From: Ascaphus truei
Taxonomy: Eukaryota > Chordata > Amphibia > Anura > Ascaphidae
Assembly (NCBI GenBank): GCA_036426205.1
Contig: CM071573.1
Coordinates: 71,239,240 to 71,303,239, forward strand
DNA length: 64,000 nt
Direction of reading: 5' to 3'
The notes under the pieces were generated by a model. The model did no database searches. It was not told where the DNA came from and saw only the letters and a list, made by a program, of their open reading frames with translations. The position numbers and the translations under genes are program-made. This document shows, piece after piece, positions 10,964 to 22,600 of this stretch. The number at the start of each line of letters is the position of its first letter. The first letter of the stretch is position 1.

Positions 10964-11219
10964 CAGCGCTGTGCAAACTGGGGGGCGCTAGATTTTCGGG
11001 GGGGGGGGGGGACGGCTGTTATAGAGGTGCCGCGCTCTCCCCCCAGGCATTTAAATGAAATGCCAGAGGTCCGCACGAGGCCTCTATAATACACTTCCCT
11101 TCCAGCGTACCATGGCAACGTGACATCACATGACCCCGCACATCAGTTGACGCCGGGGTCGAGCAGGGGGGGGGTGAGGTGCCGAGGAGAGCAGACAGGG
11201 CAAAGTTGGCGCACACCTG
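10964..11219. mobile_element. hAT-type MITE, exact 8-bp duplication
   Basis: Target duplication GGATAGAC is exact (10,956-10,963; 11,220-11,227). The ends CAGCGCTGTGCAAACTGG and complement CAGGTGTGCGCCAAC are inverted. It shares interior ('ccatggcaac', 'catttaaatgaaatgcc', G runs) with 6744-7083. Confidence 0.85.
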
Positions 11220-11280
11220 GGATAGACTACACGCCCATTACTCCTAGATCTGGATGGTGTATCCGTTAATAATGTAGAGA

Positions 11281-11549
11281 TGGGGTGCGCAAACATTTCC
11301 CCCCGCGCCCTCTTCTTACCTTGTCTCCAGCGTCAAATGATGCTGCAAGGTCACGTGATCCCGCAGCATCATTTGACGCCGCGTTGCCATGGCACCGCCT
11401 CGCAGAAGACAAGGTAAGGGAAGTTGCAGAGGTCTCACGCGATCCCCCAGCATTTAATTCAAATGCCTTGGGGAAAAGTGCAGGGCTTTTGCAAACACTG
11501 TGCCCCCATGGGGGGGGGGGGGCGTGCCCCCCGGTTTGCATACACCCGA
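11281..11549. mobile_element. hAT-type MITE, exact 8-bp duplication
   Basis: TGTAGAGA duplicated exactly at 11,273-11,280 and 11,550-11,557. The ends TGGGGTGCGCAAAC and complement TCGGGTGTATGCAAAC are inverted. The centre has an inverted pair around 'cagcgtcaaatgatgctgc'. A poly(G) run lies at 11,511-11,522. Confidence 0.85.
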
Positions 11550-12259
11550 TGTAGAGATATACTCAAAGCTGATGATGTTCTCCTCAAAGTCCAAACTGTT
11601 CCCAGGCTACTCTGCCCTCTCTGCGCGCTCTCGTACTGAATTTCTTGGTGAATAGCGCGTTAGAAAAAAAGAAAAACACATTTGCTACACCAAGAATAAA
11701 AGAGACAGAGGGGCCAATGCATTGCCCAAGAAAAAGTATCATTTGGAAACCGAAAAGCATATTTTGGAGACAAGAACAGAGAAGTGAGTTAGTGATTGAG
11801 GACTTCCAGTCCTGTAATGTGGGGTTAACGTCAACTAGCTTGGTACCTATAAGAGCCTGTATCGAAGAGGTGTTCATTGATGTCAGGCCCTGAATGGGGA
11901 TACTATTTTGTATTGCAATCTGTTTGCTATTACTTAAAGACTTGTTTGGATCACCAGTTTACTGTAACTGTGTCTTTCTTTAAAGCTTGTTTTTTTTCAT
12001 ATACTCCTGAACTCTTTCACTTTGCTTGAGGAAGAAATGTTCCCAGAATATTTAAAAGGTTACCACTATGGACACAATGTTTTCAGTTTTAATAAAAAAA
12101 ATGTCAACTTTAAGATGAAGCAATCTTTTGTACGTTACTCATTTCCGTTCTGTATTGCCTCTAACCATCATAATTATCTACAATGATCACAGTACAATTA
12201 TTTGTATCCATATAATACATTACATTCTGGATTATGTCATATTCATTTATCAAAAGATT

Positions 12260-12400
12260 TATGGAACCTCTACTTTTCCCTCTAATGAGATTTATGCAAA
12301 TGAACACTTCAATAACGATGGCGGGGGGCACGAGTTACATAATAGAATTGGTATTCCAGAACGGTAACAGATTTTGTCTGTTTATAACTAGTTTGCCAAG
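12260..12400. repeat. Dispersed repeat shared with about 16,405-16,450
   Basis: The block 'ttacataatagaattggtat' occurs here and near 16,420, with further similarity on both sides ('acagattttgt', 'gtttat'). Family and boundaries not determined. Confidence 0.4.
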
Positions 12401-12469
12401 TTGTGAATTCAACCATGTCCTATGAACCATGTCCTATGAAGCAATACTCAGGTTAGACATTGGGTGACA

Positions 12470-13250
12470 ATCCGAAATTACAAGCGTAGCAGGGCCACCC
12501 TGACTACTATTCTACCCAATGGGCTGGCAGTAAACCCTGGTACTATCAGGTTGCCAGTAGTTGGTATGGGGTTTCCCCCCTCACCTTTGGTACTGCACTT
12601 GAGTGACAGCAAAGGGTGGTACATCCTGTTGTAGCTGGGACAACAGGGTGCCCGCCTTCTGGCTGTACTTAAGGGCAGGACTGCCCAAAAGTTAGTTGTT
12701 GTTCCTTCCCTCTGAGGAAGGCAGGTCACACAATTGGGAGCCTGAGATTGGGGCCTACCCATGTGGTCTTCCCCTTGGAGGAGAGTGAGTGTGGACCATA
12801 CCTCTGCCTCTGCTAGGGGGGTGGGGAAGAGCTACGACGGCTGCGGGTGCCCTTGGCCTGTAGTGGCGGTCCAGGGACCATCATCCAGTGAATCTGACTG
12901 ACTGTATCCGGCAGAAGACTGCTGAGTAACTGTTACTGCAGAAGTGTAGTAATAAACCCATTCCTGTTTTGCAATATACCTCCTGCCTGGTGCGTGACCT
13001 TACTGGGGGGGAGAGGTAATAGTTCTACCGTGGATAGATCACCTTCAGTTACTGCAGCCTACGGCAGATGGAGGCGCTGCACTGCTAAGGAGATATGTGG
13101 GGTATGAACCCCAGAAGCCTGTTCCTGTGTCCCCACTACCATCGGCAGATGACTCAGCCCTCCTGTTGCCAGCAGGTATATGCACCACACACCCTGTAAT
13201 GGCCCCTATCTGCGATCGGGTGGGGGAAACACCGTTACAAAAGAAAGCAG
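12470..13250 (+). mobile_element. LTR-retroelement remnant (LTR plus leader)
   Basis: The interval has a poly(A) signal at 12,951-12,956 and GC-rich sequence. The part at about 13,065-13,245 ('ggaggcgctgc', 'cagccctcctgttgcc', 'gggtggggg') recurs at about 47,560-47,720, indicating a dispersed LTR-element leader or gag start. No intact frame, no second LTR and no pol motif are seen. Superfamily unassigned. Confidence 0.4.
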
Positions 13251-14373
13251 AAAACAGAACAATATGTCAGGTTTGTGATTGAGGGAGTAGGTGAGTAGGT
13301 CCAAAAGTAATGATTAATAATAAAGTTACTGTAGATGATTGATAGAATGGTATTGTCACATACATGCTTATCCATTAAGGGATTAACAACAACTAGCACC
13401 CAGTGTTCCACCCCGATGGGCACAGAAAGTGAGCACTCACTCCTCAAAACCGTCACACCACACACCAATTACACTGACACCCCAAGGATTAACATAAGAG
13501 CTAAAACCTAAGTCACCCCTTTTTTCACAGAAAAATATACAAGTGAAACCAAGCCCTCAATTTAGAAAAATGTGTTCGAAAATGAGAGCAATACTTTCAA
13601 CGGCAAAAGATTCAATTAGAGCGCTTACTTTACTAATTACATTTGAGATTTATTGCACCAAAAGGGAAAGCAGTCATTATTACAGAACAAACGGATGGAA
13701 AAATGACACAGGGGTAGACAGTTTATAAAATAAGAAAGATTCAAACAGAAGACCTATACATTACCAGCAAAGCCTTGTACTGGGTCCCTCAAGGAGTCTT
13801 TAATCGAAGATATGAGATCCACACACACAAAATACTGCTTACTGTAGGTCTGATTTGTGTAGTTCAAACACACTGAAAGACTCCAGATCTTTGACAGGTC
13901 TGTAGGAGCGTGTCCAATCACCCTTTTGTCACTTTCTCTTGACCAGAGACACTTTTTTGACTGGATAACGTGGGAGAGAAGAATTCTCTCATTTTCCATT
14001 TATTTAGGGGTATAAAATACTTAATAATTATCTTCCAGTTTCACTAAGCAATGCTAAGCAACAAGTCACCTAATGGAGCATTCACTTAAACAGGCTATGA
14101 GGTGCCTTACATGTGTTTGCTGTACATCTTCAGAAGGGACTTGTGAGGTCTCAAAAAGTTTATCTACAACTATACTTATGAAGAACTATGATGTCAATAC
14201 TTTAAAATGTATCAAACCTGCAACTAACGTGAGGAAAGAATGATGTAGCAGCTTAAAAGTTACAGTGATAAAGGCAGAGTTACATAGCCGTTTTATAAGA
14301 AATTACAAAAGCAGCTATTGTTATCATAGCTACAGTGTATCATAATGCTTTTCAAAATAAAAACTACCAAAGG
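13251..14373. other. No gene recognised
   Basis: AT-rich sequence with only short random frames. The last 13 bases (AAACTACCAAAGG, 14,361-14,373) are the left target duplication of the L1 insertion that follows. Confidence 0.6.
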
Positions 14374-15726
14374 CAACTCATTAGCTGGCATTCAAACCCA
14401 ACCGAGAGGAGGTGGGTCGAGATAGAGGACCTGATTTGTTCCCCATGTAAAATAAAAAATCTTCTCTGGCTCAACAAAAAGTCTAGACCCCCTGAGATCT
14501 ACAAGAACCCAGTGATATCCTTTGCCTGTAATCTCTGGGACTCTCTCAAAACCAAGTACCAACTAACCGATACCCCTTCCCTTATGAAACTACTATTCTC
14601 GGACCCCTCCTTTCCTTTTTACACAGGAAACCCGCACTCCCATACCTGGATTCAAAAAGGACTCACAAGAGTCAAGGATATCCTCACCCAAGGGAAAGTC
14701 CCCCCATTCGCTTTGCTACAAACAAACCATGATATCCCCTCCTCCGAATTCTTCAGATTTCTTCAGGTTAGGCACTATATCCAATCAATTTACAAGCCAA
14801 ATCAACCCCATGCTTTAACTTTATATGATGACTGGTGTCTACACCAACCCCACACAAAGGGCATCATCTCCAGAATATATCACAGTTTATCCTCTATCAA
14901 GAACAACCAAACCCCCGATAACTATATGGTATCCTGGGAAAAGGATCTTAACGTCTGTATAGATCTCGATACCTGGACAGACATCTGGGAAGCTGCTTCC
15001 AAAAACTCATCATGTGTTGTAATTAAGGAGAATATTTACAAGTTAATATTCAGATGGTATATGCCAGGTTGCACTCTTTTCTCACAGGCGTTTCCCCTCT
15101 GTGCTGGCGCGGTTGTGGTGAAGTGGGGAATATACTGCACATATTCTGGTCATGCCCCAAAATCCAACAAACATGGACGGAAGTGTTCACCTTAATACAC
15201 AAGATACTATAAATTTCTGTCCCACACGACCCAGTATATATATTACTAGGAAAACCAATGGCTATATCTCCCAAAAAAAAGCTAGAGAAATATCCCAAAT
15301 TTTAGACGCTACACGGTGTACAATTGCCAAAAATTGGAAACAACCGGTCCCCCCATCCTTACATCAAATAAACAACAAAATTTGGCATATAGTCTATATG
15401 GAAAAACTCTCAGCCTATCTGAACGGCTCTACCTCGCAATTCTCTGATATTTGGGCTTCTTGGTTCCGTCATGCAGGTATATCCCCATATATAGACTAGA
15501 ATACTTTGAACAGAGTGATACATGTGGTATTTAAATTGTTGAATACAGTGCGATATTGGTACAAATGCTACCCCTTCCCCCCTCCCCAATCTCCCTCTTC
15601 TCTATTGCTCCACAACCAGTTTATTTGTATTACTGTATCCCCCTTTTCTTTTGTGTAGTATGTTGTGTTTACCTCATTTTGTATGTTTGAAAATGCTCAA
15701 TAAAAATGTAAGTAATAAAAAAAAAA
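14374..15726 (+). pseudogene. 5'-truncated L1-type LINE, ORF2 C-terminal part
   Basis: A 13-bp duplication AAACTACCAAAGG flanks the insert exactly (14,361-14,373; 15,727-15,739) and the right end is a poly(A) tail, so this is a target-primed insertion of about 1.35 kb. The reading frame gives the C-terminal third of an L1 ORF2 protein, including 'FLQVRHYIQS' near 14,770 and the region after reverse transcriptase. A frameshift near 15,075 separates it from the C-terminal cysteine motif (CWRGCG, then a HIFWSCP block near 15,150). The last stop is near 15,497, followed by about 220 bp of 3' UTR with AATAAA near 15,700. The endonuclease and the catalytic YADD are absent. Confidence 0.85.
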
Positions 15727-15855
15727 AAACTACCAAAGGATTTCCCAATTTAAATATGAGGCCAGTAAGTACAGGAAAAAGTAAGGCAAGTTTAAGAAAT
15801 TGGACCAGCTAAGAGGAACCGGACTGTCACAACTCGAACACATTATTCATTTTAT

Positions 15856-16340
15856 ATTTGTATGTATGTATGTATGCCTTTATTTATATAGCGCAATTAA
15901 TGTACATAGCGCTTTACAGTAGTAATACACATGACAATCATATAAATAACAAGTAATACAAATAAGACATAAAGGAAAGAAGGGCTTCAGACATAAAAGT
16001 AACACTTAGGAAATGGACTCCCTTCTCCGAAGAGCTTGCAATCTAATTGGTAGATAGGAAGAACGTACAGAGACAGTAGGAGGGCGTTTTGGTAAGTGCG
16101 TCTGCAAGGGGCTAAGGTCGATGCATGAGGTGTAAAGTATCAGCCACGGAGCTACTCATATGCTTTGTTAAGCAGGTGTGTCTTAAGGTGGGTCTTAAAT
16201 GTGGATAGAGAGGGTGCTAGTCGGGTATTGAGGGGTAGGGCATTCCAGAGGTGTGGGGCAGTCAGTGAGAAAAATTTAAGGCGGAATAGGGCTTTAAAAA
16301 CAAAAGGGGTAGAGGGAAGACATCCTTGAGCAGAACGCAA
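15856..16340 (-). pseudogene. 3' end of an L2/CR1-like LINE (ORF2 C-terminus and 3' UTR)
   Basis: On the minus strand, 16,340-16,152 encodes 'TAPHLWNALPLNTRLAPSLS' and 'FKTHLKTHLLNKAYE' then stop, matching the conserved C-terminus of L2/CR1-type ORF2 proteins. The 3' UTR runs to a (TACA)n-type tail at about 15,856-15,880. The same 3' UTR appears on the plus strand at 32,190-32,443. Only the terminal 60 or so codons remain. The two copies agree in 'cctaccaattagattg' and 'agcgctatgtacat' blocks. Confidence 0.75.
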
Positions 16341-16479
16341 GAGTCAGGATGGTATTTAGATATTAAACATGTCTTGTTACTTAAATAACCAATATCAATG
16401 CTGTGGGTACGAATTACATAATAGAATTGGTATACCATATATGGAACAGATTTTGTATGTTTATTGAAGTGAAACTTCT

Positions 16480-16788
16480 TTAGTGGCACCTCTGATGGGA
16501 TAAAACTGGATGGATGTGGGGCGAAATGTGAAACGGAAGTGACGTCACGTAATGGACGCCGCTCCGCTCACACCGCCCCTGTCACATGTTGCGGCGGTGG
16601 CGGCGATAGCCGCCGGCGCCGCTCCTAATCACCCCCCACACCTCCCCCGAGCCCCCCCCGAGCCCCCCACCCCCCACACACCGTGACATATGCGGCAGCG
16701 ATAGCCGCCGCTCCTAACGGCCGCTGCCATGCCACGCAGCCTCTCTCCTCCCTACCTCCGCTTTCCTGCGTCTCACTGAGTGTGAGGG
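16480..16788. other. CpG-rich unique flank before the duplication
   Basis: GC-rich sequence with repeated 'gatagccgccg' blocks (16,605 and 16,700) and C runs. No frame, TIR or promoter element could be supported. It is not present in front of duplication copy B. Confidence 0.4.
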
Positions 16789-16989
16789 CATTTGTGGGTG
16801 AAGGGGGAGGGAGCTGCTTACCTTATGGCAGACCGCAGCAGCTCCCTCCCTCAGCCCGAGCCGAGAGGAGGGGGGGAGGAAGGGGAAGAGTAGCGTGTCC
16901 CGGGTCCCTTCGCTCAAGCCACGCCCTCCCGCTGACTGAGGGAGCGGGGCCTGATTAGCCTCACGGAGCAGAGCAGGAGGAGGCCGGCG

Positions 16990-17460
16990 TTCTGCTCTGC
17001 CGCCGTGATCTGATGTGCAGGGGTGAGGGGAGGTGATGTGAGGTGAGTGTGGTGGAAGGGGGGGGAGGATGTAAGGGCAGGGGGGTGATGTAAGGTGCAG
17101 GGGGGGGTGACTGTAAGGTGCAGGGGGGGTGGGATGTAAGGTGCATGTGGGGGGTGGAGTGCAGGGGGGGGTATGTGATGGCAGGGGGGGATGTGTGATG
17201 TGCAGGGGGGGATGTGGTGATGTGCAGGGGGGGTATGTGTTGTGAGGGGGGATGTGTGATGTGCGGGGAGGTGAGTGCAATTGATATATAGGTGAAGGAG
17301 GGTGATGTGCAGGAGGGGTGATGTGCAGGAGGGGTGATGTGGCAGGAGGGGTGATGTGGAGGAGGGGTGATGTGGAGGGGGGGGTGATGTGCAGGGGGAA
17401 TATGCAAGGTGCAGGAGGGTGATGTGCAGGAGGGGTGATTGTGGCAAGGGGATATGTAAC
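16990..17460. repeat. G-rich minisatellite, copy A
   Basis: Degenerate repeats of 'gatgtgcaggggggg' type, strongly G-rich on the plus strand with many runs of four or more G, so quadruplex formation is plausible. The minus-strand frames of 177-250 codons rich in Pro, His, Thr and Ser are produced by this repeat and are not genes. Confidence 0.85.
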
Positions 17461-18373
17461 GGTCACACTCAGTCACCGTCACACGCACACGCACGCTCGG
17501 TTACAGCGCAACCTCGGTCACACGCGCGCACACTCGGCACACGCGAACAATCAGTGCAAATAGCTAATACAGGGGATGTGTGCCGAGCACGCGATTCTGT
17601 CAAATTTATTTGGTTTGTCAATGAAATTGTTATTTGATTTTTAATAAAAAAATCACCAACACAAAAACAATTTCTGTGACAAAAGTCAAAGAAGTTTCAC
17701 TTACTATGCGCGTGCACAGCACACACAGCTTTTTACTTGTTGCCAAAATGTGAAATCCACCATTTCCTGTGAAACAATACTCAGTTTAACCTCATATAAA
17801 TGTCCCTTGTCTGAACCTAATTATCTGCCTAAATGTCCTTTGCCTGACCCTTCGTGATTCCATAAATGGTATTTCTCTGTACTTCATGTATTTATTAAAT
17901 GTCCCTTCTCTGACATTGTCCCATTTCTTAGACACCCTTTGTTTATAACATGAACTGCTGGTAGGAGCCTGCAACAAATGGCTCTGCAGTCTCTTGCTGA
18001 CCCCTCCACCAGCAAAAAGTGTTAATATATGGAGGCAGGAGATCAATATGATGCATTGTAGTATAATGTGTGTCTCAGCAGACTCCAGCTTCCTCCTGCC
18101 CAATCTCTATATTCTAAATAGCCCATAGTAGTAGTCGGAACATCTTCTTTGTCTATGTTGTGTAACAAAAGCCTGGAGTGCAAACGTAACAATGTGAGCC
18201 AGTCTTCTCAGCCTAGCTCATAATAATATGTAGTAGTTATATAGTTATTTTATGGATTGGGAGCCCCTACATTCAATAGTATGATTCCCTTAAAGGTCAC
18301 GACTAATACCAGTGGTCCTTAGAGACCTAACAGCACACTTTTTCAAAGTCCAATCATCCTCTTATACACATAA

Positions 18374-20539
18374 CAGGGAAAAGGGAGACCAAAAAGCGCA
18401 CGCCACAACGGAGCAGTAGAAAACCAGAACAAAAAATATTTAAAGGGCATTTAATGTGGCAAAAGACCCATCAATGCATTTCGAAACGTCGCAGCGTTCT
18501 TTTCAAGGATAAAACACAATGTGATAACATCCATTATATACCCTCTTACCTGTGGGCCATTTCGCGCCAAAAATCAGAACCTGATGACGTCATAACAGAG
18601 CGACTCAGTGCCGATCTAAGGGCAAAAGAAGAATACCAAAGGCAGTGTGGCCATTTTGGATGTGGGCAAACATAGGAACACAATAACAAAGCTTTATTGA
18701 CCATTCCAGCAGAACAAAATACATTGCTGCTAACTGGACAAACATATTAAAGAAAAAAAGCTATATTAAACTAAAACTAATGCTTATTAAAGGGTACTAT
18801 ATATATCAATGAAAAACATGAACAAGGTGGATTAAAAAACTAGCTGTGTTGCAACTAAGTTATATACAAAAAAAGTTAAAAATAAAAACCTCTAGACATG
18901 ATAAAAAAATGTGCAAGAAAAGTAATTTAAAGACATATTACACATACATACTGCAAACACAGATTGGGTACCTAAATCATAGGAACCAGGGAAATACAAC
19001 CATTATAAATATGAAGTATTTCCACAAGATACATCAAAGAACAATTTAAGCTATTTAGCATAATATTGCATGATAAGGCATAGGTTCAAAGGTATAATGA
19101 CAAGAATATAATGTCCCATATAATGACAATTGTCTTATTTAATCTGTATTACCAACTAATTACACCAAATAGTCTATCACAAAAATGTTTACAAAAATGT
19201 GTTACTTAAGGTCAGGATGTTAGAGCATTTAAGGCTCATAAATTGAGAGACACTAATCATCCAGTCTCAAAACATTTCACTGAATGTGGTCAGGGAGGAA
19301 TAATAATTTTTCCTTTTGGGGATGAATCGTGTTATTTCTAAATTAGAGGAGGTGATCATTTCAACTCGGACCGTAGGGAGGCGTATTGGATCTTCACTCT
19401 CCCAAGGCGCTCCCTATGGGCTTGAACATTGACTGGAATAACACATTTTTTGTAAACATTTTTGTGATAGACGTATTATGGTGTAATTAGTTGGTAATAC
19501 AGATTAAATAAGACAATTGTCATTATATTGGACATTATATTCTTGTCATTATAACCTTTGAACCTATGCCTTATCATGCAAATATTATGCTAACATGTAA
19601 GCTTAAATTGTTCTTTGATGTATCTTGTGGATAATACTTCATATTTTATAATGGTTGTATTTCCCTGGTTCCTATGATTTAGGTACACAATCTGTGTTAT
19701 GCAGTATGTATGTGTAATATGTCTTTAAATTTACTTTTCTTGCACATTTTTTTATCATGTCTAGAGGTTTTTATTTTTAACTTTTTTTGTATATAACTTA
19801 GTTGCAACACAGCTAGTTTTTTAATCCACCTTGTTCATGTTTTTCATTGATATAATAGTACCCTTTAATAAGCATTAGTTTAGTTTAATATAGCTTTATT
19901 TCGTTTAAATATGTTTGTCCAGTTAGCAGCAATGTATTTTGTTCTGCTGGAATGGTCAATAAAGCTTTGTTATTGTGTTCCTATGTTTGCCCACATCCAA
20001 AATGGCCACACTGCCTTTGGTACTTCCTTTTGCCCTTAGATCGGCACTGAGTCGCTCTGTTATGACGTCATCAGGTTCTGATTTTTGGCGCGAAATGGCC
20101 CACAGGTAAGAGGGTATATAATGGATGTTATCACATTGTGTTTTATCCTTGAAAAAGAACGCTGCGACGTTCGAAATGCATTGGATGGGTCTTTTGCCAC
20201 ATTAAAGTGCCCTTTTAATCATTTTTTTGTTCTGGTTTCTTCCTGCTCCGTTTGTGCTTGTGCGCTTTTTGGTCTCCCTTTTCCCTGTATTGCATTGAGT
20301 AGCTGCACAGCCTGCCTGCCTGCCCTACCAGGATGTGAGTATTTGCATATTTTTCAGGGGAACCTGCCGATGAGACAAATGGTGAGTGGGTTGCACCACA
20401 CACCACCTGTCTTCAGGAGGATAGTACCCATTATATGACACAATAGGTACTATATCAATTGTTAGTACCCTGGTACAGTGGTCTGGCTTATTATCATTTT
20501 GAGATATACCTGCATTTGAGCGCTTCAGCTATTTTCCAT
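18374..20539 (+). mobile_element. Penelope-like element remnant with inverted arms, copy A
   Basis: An exact 13-bp direct repeat CTTATACACATAA (18,361-18,373; 20,540-20,552) bounds a 2.17-kb insertion. Arms of about 830 bp (18,374-19,205 and 19,440-20,288) are inverted copies of each other. Between them lie the last codons of a GIY-YIG endonuclease in sense with the right arm. About 250 bp of unpaired tail (20,289-20,539) follows. This matches PLEs, whose terminal repeats may be inverted and whose endonuclease is C-terminal. The right arm carries a small hairpin GAACG/CGTTC followed by GAAA at 20,157-20,176, and the left arm its complement at 18,479-18,507. Confidence 0.75.
19220..19455 (+). 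pseudogene. PLE GIY-YIG endonuclease C-terminus, copy A
   Basis: Frameshifted codons read 'RDTNHPVSKHFTECGQGG', then a 'FLNRGGDH' block, then 'LSNALPMGLNIDW'. This matches the 'PVxRHF...RGGD...RRExxW...PxGLNxD' tail that ends PLE endonucleases. The catalytic N-terminal part and the whole reverse transcriptase are missing. Several single-base indels break the frame relative to copy B. Confidence 0.65.
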
Positions 20540-21814
20540 CTTATACACATAAGTTACAACACAGACTTTAATAGGATCATCCAGAACAATCATACATCTC
20601 ATTGATAAGTAAAGCAATAGATTGAGATATAAATGTATGCATCCCATCAAGTGTTTTTATTCTGCACCATGGCGTTGGCAATGCAGTACCCAGCACCCCA
20701 TTTGAAAGGCCTGGGTTACCTTGTTGAACCAGTAGCCATGGCCGACGCAGCTCCTAATGTTTTGGCATACCGGGAAACCTCGTTACTAGTAAGCAGAGGT
20801 AGAGGGTCTAGCGAGTTTTTTTTTACTGTAAATGTAGTTAATGTTCTGTGGATAGTTAATGAGCTAAACAATATCTGCACCAAATAAGGTATGATAAGAG
20901 GAAAACAAATGTTTTCCTTTATCCTTTAAAATGGGACTAATTGAAAATACTTAATTAAAACAGTTTATATTTAATTACGGCCTCTTTTATTGGGACTGAC
21001 AGATAATATTTTAGTTGCTGTGTAAAATTTTGAATCTGTTTTCCTTATATACATTCCACAGTCATAAAGCTTTTGAAACAGGATAGGTAATGGGTTGCAT
21101 TCAGTATCCATATGTGTAGAGTTAATGGCATAATCAGGCATGTCTTACAATGTCAATGCCAACCAGTGGCTTACAAGCAATAGGTTCTTTGTGGCCACAA
21201 GTGAGAAGGTCCCAGTGTGCCAGGCTTTATGTTTCCCGGAGTCTAACAAAAGACAAGCCAGAGGAAAAGCAGAATATAATTAAGTAGTACAATGTTGCAA
21301 TAATAAAAATTCTTGGAATCCCGATTTAGGCTTAGAATTGAAATTGACTTTTAATAAAATGTGTAACTACTTTACAAAGCATTGTGCATCAAGTTGCTAT
21401 GAAAGCAGCTAATTAGTATTATAATTATCATTAGCAGCTGGCTACAATATTAATTTGGGGACGTGGAGCTGCATCCTTTATGTTACTCTACAAAGGTTGA
21501 ATTGCTATTTGTGGCAAGGTTGATAGCTGATGAGGTGAGGACATGAAGAAATATAGTGATACACTTTTAACCCCCTTAAAACTCTGTAATAACAGTCACA
21601 AAAGCAGTCATGAAAACGGTGTTCTCTGAATTAACCATAACAGCTTACTCACATAAATGCAACGTCTTCAACATGCTCATCAGAAACAAGGTGGCATCAA
21701 ATAGCGCAGTAGAAACACAGATACCATAGTATTACATTCATCTTCAACCCCAGAATCATACTGGGCCATATTTACTAACTATTGCCAAGACCCTCAGACC
21801 TCTGTTAACTCAGT

Positions 21815-21881
21815 GCTCATGAGAGACAGAGACAGAGACAGAGACAGAGACAGAGACAGAGACAGAGACAGAGACAGAGAC

Positions 21882-21916
<35 letters not shown>
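21815..21916. repeat. (CAGAGA)n then (GA)n microsatellite
   Basis: About twelve CAGAGA units followed by a GA run, at the end of duplication unit A. Confidence 0.95.
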
Positions 21917-21919
<3 letters not shown>

Positions 21920-22159
21920 AATGACCTGAACATGTAGGGACATTTTTGTGGGTGAAGGGGGAGGGAGCTGCTTACCTTATGGCAGACCGCAGCAGCTCCC
22001 CCGCAGCCGAGCGAGGAGGGGGGGAGGAGGGGGGGGAGGAAGGGAAGAGTAGCGTGTCCGGGTCCCTTCGCTCAGCCACGCCTCCGCTGAATGAGGGAGC
22101 GGGGCCGATTAGCCTCACGGAGCAGAGCAGGAGGAGGCGGCGTTTCTGCTCTGCCGCCG

Positions 22160-22600
22160 TGAGCTTGAGTGCAGGGGTGAGGGGAGGTGATGTGAGGTGA
22201 GGTGGTGCAGGGGGGGGGGATGTAAGGCGGGGGGGGGAGTAAGTGCAGGGGGGGGGGGGGATGGTAAGGTGCAAGGGGGGTGAGGTAAGGTGCAGTGGGG
22301 GGGAGTGAGGGGGGGGGGATATGTGATGTGGCAGGGGGGATGTGTGAGTGCAGGGGGGGATGTGTGATGTGCAGGGGGGGGATATGTGATGTGCAGGGGG
22401 GATGTGTGGATGTGCAGGGGGATGGTGATGTGCAAGTTGATATATAAGGTGAAGGAGGGTGGATGTGCGGAGGGGTGATGTGCAGGCAGGGGTGAGGAGG
22501 AGGGGGATGGGGGGAGGAGGGGGGGGGGTGGAGGGGGGTGGGGAGTGAGGGCGGAAATGAGAGGTGAAGGATGGGGGATGGGGGAGGGGGGGGTGATGCA
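22160..22600. repeat. G-rich minisatellite, copy B
   Basis: Counterpart of 16,990-17,460, with a different number and order of units. The Pro/His-rich minus-strand frames here are again products of the repeat. Confidence 0.85.

Larger units (their letters stand above)
16789..21938. repeat. Tandem duplication unit A (about 5.1 kb)
   Basis: The unit starts at 'catttgtgggtgaaggggg' and ends in the CAGAGA/GA microsatellite at 21,815-21,916, then 'aattaatgacctgaacatg'. Unit B repeats the same order from 21,939. The offset is about 5,150 at the left edge and 5,122 at the right, so the period is about 5.12-5.15 kb. Besides the features listed separately, 17,460-18,360 and 20,553-21,814 hold no recognisable gene. 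Confidence 0.9.

Noticed and set aside
16714..17494. Long minus-strand frames (177-250 codons) rich in Pro, His and Ser
   Set aside because: They are translations of the G-rich minisatellite in all three frames at once; the same occurs in copy B. No start context, domain or codon bias supports a gene.
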